From positions 18,130,938 through 18,194,937 of the forward strand of contig JAKZAP010000014.1 of NCBI GenBank assembly GCA_023053575.1: DNA of 64,000 bases. Direction: 5' to 3'. Below, in pieces: positions 10,801 through 21,755 of this stretch. How positions within the stretch are numbered: position 1 is the first letter of the stretch; each line of letters begins with the position of its first letter. The notes under the pieces are model-generated. The model made no database searches. It had not been told where the DNA came from and saw only the letters and a list, made by a program, of their open reading frames with translations. Position numbers and translations under genes: made by a program. The DNA comes from Branchinecta lynchi. Lineage: Eukaryota; Arthropoda; Branchiopoda; Anostraca; Branchinectidae.

Positions 10801-13800
10801 TTCAAGCCCCTCAACGAACTTTCATTCAAAGAACCTCCTTTTATTTCGACTTTCCGACATAAGAACCTTTTCCCAAATTTAACTTCATAAGGACGAATAC
10901 GTGTTTCTTTTTCCTCCTTTAAAATATCGTAAGTAAACTTAAAGCACAATGGACACTTCTAATGCCTTACTTTGTATTAAATGCTTCACAAATAAACATT
11001 TCCGACTCCTTTAGAAGGCGCTACGAAAATCGGCCGTTTTCTTGTTATCCCTTTTCTTTACCTCTCTGGCATTTCGGCGATCCAAATCTTAGGAGCTGGG
11101 ATATCGTGGCAGGATATTCAAAAACTCCCAGCAATGCTCGATAGAAAAGGATATATTTGAGATGTCACCAAAGTCAAGCCGCAGATGCAGTTGACCTGAT
11201 TGTTCTAGTGTTTCATCAGAAGTTCCATGGCTTAAAGTGCCTATTAAAAGTTTTTCTTTGTGGAACAGTGCTGTGAAGCTTGATTAGCTTGCTTTATAAA
11301 ATGTACCAGAATATGCAATAAGCTTATAAAAAATAACATAGCTACAAAAATCATTCAAAAACAAATAACCTATTCAAATGTGAATTATACAAGCTAATTT
11401 ATGCATAAAAGAAAGATCTACTAAGTATTATAAGAAACATCACTTTTATCTTTGTCCAAGCTAGTAAATTGAGCATGTACTTGCCCAAAAAATTACGCTT
11501 TGAAATATCACAGAGAGGAAACTGTTGAAAAAGCTGCTTATCTAGGGGGTAAGCATTGTTTCTAGGTTGTTAGCGAGTGGGATTGGGGTAGTTGATGTGC
11601 CCATTGAACTTTAACTATATTAAATCATTTAATACAAAAAATCTAGTTTTTTACTTTATTGTAGACAATTCTACTAACTAGTTTTCTTCGGTTGTGGCCA
11701 CGTCTTTTTAGCGCGTTCGTTTTTCAAACTAATTCTGTTAACAAATAATACGATAAGGTTCTGATCTGATATCATATTTTAGCATTTTTCTAAGTCACTT
11801 TCGGTTTTGTAAGTCATATCAGTAGAAAAAGACTGTCCGGACCAACCCCTTCAAAACTGTCCGAACCAACCCCACCCTGACTGAATAACAAAATGGCGTA
11901 CTACAGGAAAACTAACTGATCTAGCTTGAAAATACTAAGCAGGCTACACACCGCAATTACTAAGCTGTCTATTGTCATTTAATCGCCTTCCAATTATCGC
12001 TAATCTTGGACATACAGCTTTTTAACCGACCATGAGCTAAAAACTTTTACCTCGAGAAAAACAAGTGTTTTTTTACTTTTTGTCAAAACCGGAAAAGCAA
12101 GTACCATGAAACTTTGGTACAAAGTTAGATCACTAGAAGCTAGATGTTATGTATTTTTTTCCCGATTTTAGCGACAACTTTTAGTATTTGTTTTGCGGTT
12201 GTCCAGACCAACCCCATGTCCGATCAAACCCCGAGCTCCCCTATCCTAAAAACTGTAGCTATTTCCACGCAATTCAGACATCAGAAGACACTCGAAGTCC
12301 GTCTTGGGTAGAGTCTTCAACTGGAATCATTTTTGAACATCTCATAGTGCCAGTAATTACGTCGAAGTGCCAGTTCGGCGACTTCCAGTTTGGTTTTCAT
12401 AAAAGACTCAGTTGCAGCTATGCTCATAGAGTCCTGTCTACAATTCTCACGGAGGCGAATCTTGGAAAATTTGACGTTCATCTTTGTGCAATCGACATTT
12501 CTGGAGCTTTCGATAATGTAGTACATTCACAGGCTTTCTTTGTTGCGTCAGGGTGTTAAAGTTTAACTGAAAAGCAAAATTATGTTTGGATCATTTAGCT
12601 GAATACACTGAATTATTTGGATTCTGCTAAGGGATTTTTGGATTTTCCACTATCTGCTTTAGTAGGGACGTCCAGAATATCTACGGCGGTCACCACATCG
12701 AAATTTCTACTAACTAAGCGGAAAATTTTGAATCTGAACACAAGCGTGGGTTTACAATGGCCAAATGAAGTTCAGTTTAGATTCTGCTCAATCCCAGACT
12801 GCAAAGCCAGTTCTAAAGAAGTCCTACTATTGCGTGTGACCCAGAAAAGATTGTCTTTTTTGCAAGGATCTCGTCAGCAGAGAATATGTCCACCAAGCTC
12901 ATTAGCAAATTTGAGCTCTCAACATCCCATTTTCTCTGCTGTCTACATTTAGTCACTACATTTAGGCGAATTCATTTTCCTTGCTAAATTTTTGTTGATT
13001 TTTGTCGAACGTTTTCGTCAAGCGTAGGAGCGCATAGAGGCTCAACAAATCCGACGGGGAAAATTCTACTATCTGAAAATAGGTTATTCGTAAATGGCGG
13101 AGTAAGAAAGTAACGCATTTTTATCGGGTCTTGAAGTCTATTTAAATGAATAGGTGATGGGTAACTAGACTGTGGTACTGCAGGCCTTTTCTGTTAAACT
13201 TTAATGCTTCCATTGTTTCTGTTTTAAGGTTTAGGTAACGTAACGCGATTGTTCGGGTGAAATGGTCAGGGGCGGTTTTGGAATCCATTCCTGTGAGCAA
13301 GGAGTTACCACAGGGTAGAGTCCTATCTCCTTTTGTTTCTAAAAGTGCCATTTATAAATGCCTCTCAGGTTTACTGCCAACATTTTTCCTTGGAGGCCTA
13401 AGTATTAATTACATAGCTTATGCAGACGACATTCTATTAATACGTCGAACTAAAAGTGGGTTAGAATCTAACATAAAAACGATTTGTCAGAGTCTTTCTC
13501 AAATTGGCCTTTCTCTTAACATTTCTAAATGCCAGTATCTTAAATTCAACAGCCCAAAAGATTCCGGTATTTCTTTTCAAAATGAAAAACTCCCCAATTC
13601 CCCTACCGTAAAATGGCTTGGCATGATCATAGCACAGTCTCTGTAACCTTTCCGGAATTTTTGGTATTCTGAGGCGAAAAGATTTAAAAAGTATCAGGAC
13701 TTACTATTTTAAATATTGTAAATTTCTCTTGTACCTTCCTCGACGTTATAGAAATTCCCGTATAACTGCAACTTCTTTGCCCTCGGACCCTTGTGCAAAG

Positions 13801-16800
13801 TCATCTTCAATAGTCCAGGGCCTTCACAGTTCTGCCCTAGGCCATTACTCCGCATTCTATCTAGGAAGATTTTTTAGACCCGATTAGTCCCTTTTTTTTA
13901 AATGTTTATTTTTTTATCTCGTGCATTTACTACATTATTGAAAGCTCAGTGTGTTTTTTGCCTCTTATTTGTCTATACTGCACTATTTTCCTCTTCGTAA
14001 GTGCGTAAATAAAATTTCATCATCATCATCAATTAGAAATACAGTTGTCTTGAGGGGTTGTTAACAGGACTCAAGACCCTGTTGCAAGCAGCGATTTAAG
14101 GTACAGTGCGTTTCTTTAGTAGGCTATATCCATTTTGCTCATTCGAACGCCTATGAACTGAGGGGCAATCTTCCCTAGTTACTTAACCATCCTCTAGCAC
14201 AGTGGTTCCCAACTGGTGGTACGCGTACCCCAAGGGGTACGCGAGACCATTGGAAGGGGTACGCGAAGGAACCAAAATTGGTTTGGTCTGTAGCTTCAAA
14301 GTCTCACATCATTTTTGATTGCCGAAAGCCTAATATTACAAGCAGAGGCATCACCAGCCAAACTGTATCTCAAGGGGCAAGGTATTTTTACTAGCCGACA
14401 GGTCATTTTTACCTACTGTTTATTTTTGTTTTAAAGTAACTGCTATTACGAAAAACCGCCGTGTTGTCAACCAGTGCGTGACGCTTCTGATTACAAGCCC
14501 TAGTGAAAGTCAATCCAACAACGTTGATTCAAAAACAGCTAGCCTACTGCCGTAAAATCTGTTCCTGTGTCAAACAACACTATTTCAAGAAGAATCGACG
14601 ACATTGCAAGTGATATTGTCATTCAGGTTGCGAATTAAGCTAAGGAAAAAGTTTGAGATGGAGCTTGATGAAAGCACAGAACATAAAACCAAACACAGAC
14701 ACACTCTGACTACAAAATCTGCGGCTAACGACGTCGAGCCGAGATCTGACAAAGTTTTTGCTACAAGGCAGCCTCGAGTGATTGCCTCATTGATTCTGTA
14801 TATATTTTTACACATGTATGCCTCATCATTTATGATAATAACTATCGTCTTTTTCACGTTCTGAAAAAGGGGGTACGCAATCTTTTCGAACCTTGATTAG
14901 GGGTTACGCGGCACGGAAAAGGTTGGGAACCACTGCTCTGGCATGTACTCAATCATTAGATGCTCAAGTATTAGATGCCCCTGCGGCCCAAGCAGACAGC
15001 GAATCATATTTGATGGTGCAAAACGGATAAGTCAGCTACATTTTATTCGAGCTATGTTTCGGCCCTTCTTGGCAAGGGTCCTCTTCAGGCTCAAGCTGGA
15101 AAATAAACTTGTGGAAAAACAATTAAAAATTCTTCCTTAAATATCTGCTTTTGAAAACTTCTTCTTTGAAAGTTGGTTGGAGTTAAAGCTCGTGCTGTGA
15201 TTTCATCCTGGACTCGGCTACTGTATTTTTAATTAAGAGATATTTAAGGAAGAATTTTTAATTGTTTTTCCACAAGTTTATTTTCCAGCATGAGCCTGAA
15301 GAGGACCCTTGCCAAGAACGGCCGAAATATAGCTCGAATAAAATGTAGCTGATATTCGTTTTGCACCGTCAAACATAAAGTATTGCTGACTAGTGTCAAA
15401 AGCTTACCCTTGTACGTCTCTTCAAACTTCTTGATATCTTCAACGGTGACTTTGGGAAAAACAACTCTGAAGTAATCCGACCAGTCGCGGTCCTCCTTGA
15501 CAAAATCTTCATCTTCCACACAACCTGGAAAAAGAAGACACCTGTAAGTAAGTAATTTATTTGTAACCCGCCATTTCGAACAAGACCAAAGGTGTCGATG
15601 GGATCCCAAAAATCTAATATTTGATTCAGATAATCGAGTCTTGTCTTCGCCAGATCCAGTCTTGGACAGGCTAATCATCAGAGAAAACCAAATTCAGATA
15701 TACCTCTATAAACCATATCTATTTTGACGATACTGACAGAGACTTCCAGCCGATTTCCGAGCGAACTACTAGTGCAGCAAAAAAAAAATACAGAAACAAA
15801 ACCAGCGTATCTCCTTATTTGAATAAAAGTTTGACTTAAAAAAAAATCCGGTTACAACCGGATTACGGAATAATTATATGTCCGGGTAAAAAAACATTGT
15901 CATAAACCGACTCAGCCTCTCTTCTTACCCCTTGATCTGTCATCTAATTGAACTTTTGCTTTTAACAAATTTTCCGGTTTTGGCTGGATTCCGGGCGAAC
16001 TAGTTGTCCAGCGAGAAAATGATTTTCACCATGGTGTTCGGCATGTCTTTTTACCCATAAATCAAACATTTAATCAACTTCAGATCAAACTTTTACTTTT
16101 AACCAACTTTCCGGTTTTCGCCGGATTCCGGGCGAACTACATGTCTGGGTAGAAAATTGTTTTCACATAAGTGTTTAACATATCTTCTTGCCCTAAATCG
16201 AGCATCTAATCAACTCGAAATAAAACTTCTAATTTTAACAAACCTTCCGGTTTCGGCCGGATTTCGGGCGAACTACTTGTCCGTCGAGAAAATGGTTTTC
16301 ACCATTGTCTTCAGCATGTCTTCCTACCCCAAAATCGAACATCTAATCAACTTCAAATAAAACTTTTACTTTTAACAAACTTTCTGGTTTTGGCCGGATT
16401 CCGGGCGAACTACTCGTCCGATGACAAAATATTTTTCACCATCGTGCTCAGCATGTCTTCTTACCCCAAAATCGACTATAACATTACCTGTTTCAAAATA
16501 TTTTGTTTGCCCCTTAATTTGAACCCCCTCCCCCACCCCTAAATGTAGGGCTACAAAGCCCATCCACGAACTTGGCTGGTCCGACGACCCAACAAATCAT
16601 CACACCAAGTTTCATCAAAATATCTCATTCCCTTCGAGAGTTATCGTGCTTACAGACGGACAACTTTTGCGATGTCATAGATATCCCTCCACTTAGCGAT
16701 ACTAGCGACTAAGAAACATCCAAAAGGGTAACACTTGCATCTTGAATTTTGAACTCCTCCGTCAATGTATGGTTATGTCATAATTTTTATGCTAGAGCCT

Positions 16801-19800
16801 AATATCTAGTTTGAGCAGGGAAGAATCCACAAACTATTATGTGCATGCACTTCAGAGACATGTAGCGCATTCGGCCCTTCTAAAAATAGTAACTATTGGT
16901 TACTATTTTCGTTCCAACCTCGTAAATAGTTACTATGCTGACCGTTCCAACCTTCTCGAAATTGTAACTAATAGTAATTATTTGCTTACCATGCGCAGGA
17001 GCGTAGTAAGCGTGGTAACTACGCATCTCTGTAACGTGATTGGTCCGTTAGCCCGTGGCATGATATTCTGCTGGAAAAGAAAAAAAGAATCGTTCCAGCC
17101 TTGATGGCAAAAAGCCAGAATTCGTGACGTCATGCGCGGTAACTACGGTAAGTAGGGTGGAACACGCTCATGGTGATGCGGGAATTAGAAGAATTTTTTT
17201 TATAACAAACCTGTTTCGTCATAAGCTGCCCTCTTCTCTTTGTCACTTAGTATACTGTAAATCTTTCCTAGTACTTGAAACTTTCTTGTCGCACTTTCTT
17301 TGTCATCCTCCTTGGCTCGATCAGGGTGACATTCCAGTGACTTTTTGTAGTAGGCTTTTTTAACTGAAAAAGAAGTAAATGAATCCAACAATTTTCACTA
17401 TTGCTCTCCCCACTACCAATTGCTAGCAATGCAACCAACTGCTTAATATAACTTTTTAACTAAGTTTTTTACTATATTTATCAAAAATCTGAAATGAAAT
17501 GACAGCAGACAGGTATTGTTTTGAAGTTGAGCTTTTGCTATGGATGACAATTGACATATCAAACTGGTCTCCTCAAAGGTTAGGGTTCACAGACGCTCAG
17601 CAGAAGATGCCATCCATACAAAACGTCACTGCATGATGCCATCCAAACGACAACAGGTTCGAGACAGGGGAAGGCCATCTTCCTCTACCCATACAACAGA
17701 GCTTAAGGAGCATCCTTGAATAGGAAACACCCATCCAGCTGGATGCTGACATCACCTGCCGGGCTATTCACAGAAAATTTCAGTCGGATGGCATCAATGT
17801 AGTCAACCCCAACCCCTGATTTTTGGATACCCTATGCCAGTGGTTCCCAACCTTTTCCGTACAGCGTACCCCTAATCAAGGTTCGAAAAGATTGCGTACC
17901 CCCTTTTTAAGAATGTGAAAAAGACGATAGTTATTTTCATAAACGATAAGGCATAGATGTGCAACAATAATTAAAAAAAACAGTGAGGCAATCACTAGAG
18001 GCTGCTTTGTAGCAAAATGTGTGTCAAATCTCGGCTCGACGTCATTAGCAGCATATTTTTTACTGTTAGCCTGTTTCTGTGTTTGGTTTTGATGTAGCTT
18101 TCATCAAGCTGCATCGCAAACTTGTTCGTTAGCTTAGACCTAAATGACATGATCACTTGCAATGTCTTCGATTCTTCTTGAAACAATGCTGTTTGACACA
18201 GGAACAGATTTTACTGCAGTAGGCTGGCTGTTTTTGAATCAAAATTATTTCACTGACTTTCACTAGGGGCTGTAATCAGAGGCGTCACGCACGGGTTGAC
18301 AACAGCCATCCCCCAAAAAGGTCTGTCAGACGATTAAAAAGAAAAGAGTCTGGGCGAAGCGCCGCGATTTTTCGTAAAAGCAGTTAAAACAGTCGGTAAA
18401 CATGACCTGTCAGCCAGTACCTTGTCCCTTAAGATAAATTTTTGCTGGTGATGCCTGTGCTGGTAATATTTGGCTGTAGGCTATCAAAAATGAGTGAGGC
18501 GAGATTTTGAAGCTACAGACTTAAATCAACTTTGGTTCCTTCGCGTACCCCTTGCAAGGGTCTCACGCACACCTGGGGTACGCGTACCACCGGTTGCGAA
18601 CCACTGCCCTATGCCAAACCCTAGGTATATGCAAAGTCTACGCCTAATATTGGATAGCCTACGCCAAACGCTGGATAGCTGTTGGTACCCTAACCCTGAC
18701 CTATCCCACTACAGATGAATTCTGATTGGCTGACTTATGAGCTTAACTCAAATCATCAATATATGGTACTTCCAGATGTGCTAGGAAGATGTAACTTGAC
18801 AGGCCTATCGGGGACCCGACCAAACTGACTAGGAGATAGTCACTTGCCCGATTTGACCATCGTGGGGGGAGTGGAGGGAGGGGGGAATCGGAATATTGAG
18901 GCGTGCGTAACTTTTGAACGGGTGATCGGATCTAAATGAAACTTAACATGTGGAAAGAACACATGTCTCACATGTCCCATTTTACGTCCGAACCAGATCC
19001 GACAACTGTGTTGGGAGTTGGACGGGGGGGGGGGGGGGGGGAGGGGGTACCGGAAATATCGTGACACGCTTAGAGTCGAGGGATTGGGATGAAACTTGGT
19101 GGGAGAACAAGCACATATCCTTGATACATCGTTGACATAACCGGATCGGATCCGGGCACTGTGGAGGGAGGGAGGCTGGATCGCGGAACTCCGGTTATCA
19201 CGGGTTAAAGTACTTCCAGATGTGCTAGGATGATGAAACTTGGCAGACGTATCAGGGACCCGACCAAACTGACTTGGAAATAGTCACTTCCCCGATTTGA
19301 CCATCGTGGGGGAGTGGAAGGAGGGGAAATCCGGAATATTGAGGCATGCGTAACTTTCGAACGGGTGATCGGATCTGAATGGAACTTGATACATGGAAAG
19401 AACACATGCCTCACATTTCCCATTTTACATCTGGACAGGATCCGACAACTGTGGGGGGAGCTTGAGGGAGGGTACCGGAAATATTGTGACACGCTTAGAG
19501 TGGAGGGATCAGGGATTAAACTTTGTGGGAAGAGCAAGCACATATTGTTGATGCATCATTGACAAATCCAGATCGGATCCGGGCTCTTGTGAAGCTTCAT
19601 ATTATTGCCAGACAAATAGGAACTGGATATTGCACTTGGCTGAAGGGAAAGTGCCATAAAAATAGAAAAACAACAACAAAAAAAAGGAAACAACAAGAAA
19701 GAAAAAAGACAATGTGTGCAGCAAAACTTTACACTAATCACAGCACAAATATAACTACAGATTACACAAAGAGGGAAGAGCACTGGTGGTTCAGTTTAGA

Positions 19801-21289
19801 TAGCGGAAGATTTGAAATCTTCCACTCTTTTATCAATGATCTTAGCAGGCCGAACCAGCTGAAGCAAAAAAAGAATTACTGACCTAAGGGAGAAAATACA
19901 GCAGATTCTTCAAAAGTTTAACATAGACCCAGTGAATATTGTTTTTGTTAGAGGCAGACAAAATAGCCAAATGGGGGACATAGCAAGAAGATGTGGTATA
20001 GTTAGAATGTTGTAGAGTTTAGAAAGATGAAACCGACTAAGATATGTGATATTAGAGCAAGAGAAGCAAAAGCCATTTGTATCTTTTTAGCAAGGTTTTG
20101 AATGGCAACCTTGATGGTTTCTTTAATAGTTTTTCCAGAGGGTATACCAAGGTAAACAGGACGGTCAGAAAGCGGAACAGATGTTTCAGAAAGTTCAAGT
20201 TGCTTGTCTGATTTACCCTTAAGACTGAGAGTGATTGCTACGGTTTTATGAACATTAAAACTCAGTCCGATCTGGTGATATTCATGTTATAGTTCTGAAA
20301 ATGTACTGGACTTAGATTCAAAATATCAGTGGTGTAAGTAAACAGAGAAACAACCGATACTGCCATAAATACATGTGTACTTGACAGAGTTTTGAGCAGG
20401 AACAACCAGTTTGTTAAAAAGATCAGGGGAAGTTAAACCTCCCTGACTTACACCCTTTAGTACTTTGAAGAGGTTCAAACCCCCTTTCCCTCTTTTTATG
20501 GCTTCTGCCAAAATCTGGGTATAGATACACATGTTGAAAGCTCTGGCTATGTCCAGTGCAAAAAGAACAAGAAAATCCCCGGAGCCTTCTGCATCCGCAA
20601 GAACATTAAAAAAGGTGAAAAGAGCATGCTCCCAATTCCATCCTTTCTAGAAACCAAAATGATGTGAAGAAACATGACACTTCCGAGAAATTTCACCAAC
20701 AATAATAGACTCACAAGCTTTGAACTAAGTGCAAGAAACAGTTATAGGGAGATATGGTTGAAAATCGTCAAGATCCTTTCTCCATTTTTGGGGAATAGGC
20801 TAGGTGTGATCTGGCAGACTCCAAATTGCTGCGGCACAATACCTGAACACATTGACATCTGAAACAACTGTGAAAGGTACTGCGCAAGCAAATTGCTAGA
20901 AGTATAGTGAAAAAAAGATCAACACCAGCAGATGCTTTTTGATGTCCAACAAGACAAAAAAAAGAACCAAGGCCAAGGGAAAAACAAGCAACTACCCAAA
21001 TCCCGCAATTTTGTTTCCTGAACCTAGCCAAGGTTGCTCTTGGCCAACTCTGGCTTAGCGCTTGGCTGCTGTGGGCTAAATTAAAGAGCTTTTCTTTACA
21101 GTTTTTCCTGAATCTGGGAAATTTCTATTCCAGACTCATTCAGCTTATTACACTTATTATCCCTGTCATATATAGAAGAACACTTTTATTCTTACCTTGC
21201 TTTTCGTCTGCCGAAATTTCAGTACCTAGCACCTTATATAAGTCTTTCGACTGGAAGAGTTCCAAGCACTGTTCCAAGAAAGGTGGCAT
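7594..21289 (-). CDS. DNAJC9: DNAJC9-type J-domain histone co-chaperone (whole gene, five coding exons)
   Basis: The joined minus-strand exons (21289-21196, 17363-17211, 15524-15408, 10114-9903, 7833-7594) give 816 nt, 271 residues plus stop, close to the roughly 260 of vertebrate DNAJC9. Exon junction phases agree throughout. An N-terminal J domain (about residues 13-82) starts DLYKVLG and carries the HPD motif in [11 protein letters not shown]. Then come the family-specific DRDWSDYFR and FEETYKG segments, the [14 protein letters not shown] segment, and a basic, helical C-terminus ending in a Lys/Gly-rich tail. DNAJC9 is known as a nuclear H3-H4 chaperone that recruits Hsp70 through HPD. The match is to gene structure and motifs; orthology is inferred. 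Introns hold most of the repeats between 7.8 and 21.2 kb. Confidence 0.93.
7840..8640. other. Intron 4 of DNAJC9, no element recognised
   Basis: AT-rich intronic sequence with short open frames in several directions and no domain, tail or terminal repeat that I recognise. Confidence 0.5.
8815..9240. repeat. Diverged phrase-repeat unit
   Basis: It contains the family phrases (GGTGATCCGAT.., GAAACTTGATGGGTGG.., GGTCCCAGAAAT..) and ends CCATATGAGCTCGTAGGCC, the 3' terminal phrase also seen at 27600, 30815 and 56215. It lies in DNAJC9 intron 4. Confidence 0.6.
9549..9810. mobile_element. MITE of the GAGCGTGTTCC family
   Basis: The left end is GAGCGTGTTCCACC and the right end a degenerate inverse (GTGGAACGCG). 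Internal marks shared with other copies are AGTAACAATTAGTTA, CGTAGTAAGCGTGGTAACTA and GTTCCAGGCTTGATG. Other copies lie at about 16860-17169, 38010-38247 and 52863-53125. It carries no coding capacity. Confidence 0.7.
9903..10114 (-). CDS. DNAJC9: DNAJC9 coding exon 4
   Basis: 212 nt from a TGGTCTAG acceptor to a GTAAGG donor. It encodes the acidic [13 protein letters not shown] segment, [20 protein letters not shown] and the basic [17 protein letters not shown], matching the central histone-binding part of the family. Confidence 0.92.
10277..12241. mobile_element. TA-flanked DNA transposon with GGGGA..CTCGGGG termini
   Basis: The left terminus GGGGACCTCGGGGTTGACCC and the right terminus, inverse of GGGGAGCTCGGGGTTTGATC, are each flanked by TA, as for Tc1/mariner-like insertions. 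A second motif, TGTCCGAACCAACCCC, recurs inside near both ends (about 10458, 11833, 11857 and 12198). The interior has decayed short frames on both strands; about 10946-11620 is shared with 4320-4980 in inverted orientation. No DDE catalytic domain is visible, so the superfamily is inferred from the TA only. Confidence 0.6.
12290..14035 (+). pseudogene. Non-LTR retrotransposon RT fragment, interrupted and decayed
   Basis: Plus-strand RT motifs appear in order: [27 protein letters not shown] (motif A), then after an insertion PQGRVLSPF (motif B), [11 protein letters not shown] (motif C) and [11 protein letters not shown], ending WLGMIIA. The 3' end is marked by AATAAAATTTCATCATCATC at about 14010-14030. 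The same lineage gives the better copy at 48440-49650. The ORF is broken by a TTAA element at 12560-13200 and by stops and a gap near 13340. Confidence 0.85.
12560..13200. mobile_element. TTAA-flanked non-autonomous element inserted in the LINE
   Basis: TTAA lies at 12556-12559 and 13201-13204. The termini are AGTTTAACTGAAAAG and its inverse CTTTTCTGTTAAACT. LINE coding homology resumes across the junction when the element and one TTAA are ignored, which shows it inserted exactly at TTAA. The TTAA duplication suggests a piggyBac-like origin, but the terminal sequence is not one I recognise. A 904-bp sister copy lies at 36442-37345. Confidence 0.75.
14200..14935. mobile_element. hAT-type element with 8-bp target duplication (copy 1)
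   Basis: The left end is CAGTGGTTCCCAACTGG and the right end the inverse of CAGTGGTTCCCAACC. The target duplication is CTCTAGCA / CTCTGGCA (7/8). Subterminal GTACGCGTACCCC-type palindromes are typical of this group. It contains a nested element (14343-14489). A frame at 14604-14864 has no motif that I can name; its homologue in the second copy is also degenerate. Confidence 0.85.
14343..14489. mobile_element. 147-bp hAT MITE nested inside the larger element
   Basis: It runs from CAGAGGCATCACCAGCC to GTGACGCTTCTG and is flanked by a perfect 8-bp duplication ATTACAAG on both sides. Its ends match those of the large element at 326-2472, so that family may have supplied the transposase. Confidence 0.88.
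15017..15379. repeat. Inverted repeat carrying two opposed hammerhead-like cores
   Basis: About 130-bp arms (15017-15141 and 15239-15379) are reverse complements around a 97-bp spacer. Each arm contains CTGAAGA, a CCCTTG..AGAA stem and GAAA; the plus-oriented core is at 15296-15327. Outer parts read AAATGTAGCTGA and GCACCGTCAAACAT. A single related arm is at 50855-50975. Confidence 0.8.
15296..15327 (+). ncRNA. Hammerhead-like core motif (copy 3, plus orientation)
   Basis: CTGAAGA (15296-15302), a stem-loop region, then GAAA (15324-15327). The matching minus-strand core lies in the other arm at about 15045-15080. No clear stem III plus NUH cleavage site was found by eye. Confidence 0.3.
15408..15524 (-). 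CDS. DNAJC9: DNAJC9 coding exon 3
   Basis: 117 nt between a TTTCCAG acceptor and a GTAAGC donor. It encodes [20 protein letters not shown] and then [13 protein letters not shown], the segment that distinguishes DNAJC9 from other J proteins. An inverted repeat with hammerhead-like cores lies directly downstream in the intron. Confidence 0.93.
15575..16710. repeat. Right arm of the large inverted repeat, tandem units
   Basis: Reverse complement of 2810-3880. Units carry ACTTTTAACAAAC.., GGCCGGATTCCGGGCGAACTA, GAAAATG..TTTTCACCAT and CAGCATGTCTTCTTACC. The distal end reads CTCTCGAAGG-type sequence in inverse. It fills much of DNAJC9 intron 2. Confidence 0.75.
16860..17169. mobile_element. MITE of the GAGCGTGTTCC family
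   Basis: The right end is GGGTGGAACACGCTC. The interior has TAGTAACTATTGGTTACTAT, GTTCCAACCT and AGCGTAGTAAGCGTGG. The left end is eroded. It lies 42 bp downstream of DNAJC9 exon 2 in transcript direction, close to the donor. Confidence 0.75.
17211..17363 (-). CDS. DNAJC9: DNAJC9 coding exon 2 (HPD motif)
   Basis: It is bounded by a TTCAG acceptor and a GTTTGT donor, 153 nt. It encodes [20 protein letters not shown] and the helix III segment [20 protein letters not shown]. The HPD tripeptide required to stimulate Hsp70 ATPase is intact. Confidence 0.95.
17400..17837. other. DNAJC9 intron 1, no element recognised
   Basis: Unremarkable intronic sequence upstream of exon 2. A GATGCCATCC phrase repeats around 17610-17790 without a clear period. 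Confidence 0.5.
17838..18606. mobile_element. hAT-type element, inverted second copy
   Basis: CAGTGGTTCCCAACC at the left and the inverse of CAGTGGTTCGCAACC at the right, with a perfect 8-bp duplication CCCTATGC outside. It is the opposite orientation of 14200-14935 and carries the same nested element at 18277-18457. Confidence 0.88.
18277..18457. mobile_element. Nested hAT MITE at the same site as in copy 1
   Basis: It runs from CAGAGGCGTCACGC to the inverse of CAGGCATCACCAGC. The flanks GCTGTAAT and GCTGGTAAT are eroded forms of the ATTACAAG (inverse CTTGTAAT) duplication seen in copy 1. The shared position shows insertion before the host element multiplied. Confidence 0.78.
18765..19610. 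repeat. Phrase-repeat array, two units of about 440 bp
   Basis: ACTTCCAGATGTGCTAGG occurs at about 18770 and 19210. Each unit then has TATC..GGGACCCGACCAAACTGA, CCGATTTGACCATCGTGGG, a G-rich block, GAACGGGTGATCGGATCT and GATGAAACTTGGTGGGA. It is the same family as 25690-27632, 29300-30150 and 54600-56850. Short open frames here are by-products. Confidence 0.85.
19950..20870 (-). pseudogene. Decayed LINE reverse transcriptase, minus strand
   Basis: Reading down the minus strand from about 20870: an [12 protein letters not shown] segment after a PITVS-like box, [14 protein letters not shown] (motif A), [14 protein letters not shown] (motif B), then [15 protein letters not shown] and [11 protein letters not shown]. 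The YxDD box is not intact and several stops occur. It is a different lineage from the CR1-like copies. It lies within DNAJC9 intron 1. Confidence 0.75.
21196..21289 (-). CDS. DNAJC9: DNAJC9 coding exon 1
   Basis: It starts at the ATG at 21289-21287 ([20 protein letters not shown]) and ends at a GTAAGA donor (21195 downward). It encodes the N-terminus and helix I of the J domain and ends in phase 1. The start matches the usual short lead before DLY in this family. Confidence 0.88.
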
Positions 21290-21755
21290 TCTTAGTTGTT
21301 GTTTTTTTTATCGTTTCAATAATTTGAATTCTCCCGCTGATCATGAAGTCGACGTTCTTATAAAAAGAAACAGGTCATGAAAAAATTAAACTGTAAGTTT
21401 CGTAGAGTGTGCAAATAATTACACTCAAATAAATTCGGTTTAAATAGAAGATTGAATTATGCATTATTTTTATATTTACTTGACAGTCAAAACATATATT
21501 CGCTGCCAACAAAAAATTGTAGGGATTTTGTTTTCCTAAGTATCTGATTGGCTTTTCCGCGTATTGCTTGAAAAGCGAAAAATGCTTTTTCTTAAAAGAG
21601 TGGTTCATCATAGACAGATTGGTTTGTAGATGGGCCACAACAATTAAACCTAAAGAAATTCAGCTTTGATTGTTGATTCTGTTATGCGTTATTTTTGCGT
21701 TTATTTGGCTGCCAACACATTTATTGTTTAGCCTAATAGGTACCCAGAGGCCTGC
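21290..21755. promoter_or_regulatory. 5' flank of DNAJC9, part of the divergent interval
   Basis: AT-rich sequence immediately upstream of the DNAJC9 ATG. The opposite-strand ACSF3-type gene begins its first recognised exon at 25031, so this interval presumably holds the DNAJC9 promoter and perhaps a first exon of the other gene. No TATA box or motif can be called with confidence. Confidence 0.35.

Noticed and set aside
18840..19560. Several proline-rich open frames on both strands
   Set aside because: They follow the phrase-repeat units and their G/C runs, and recur wherever the repeat recurs.
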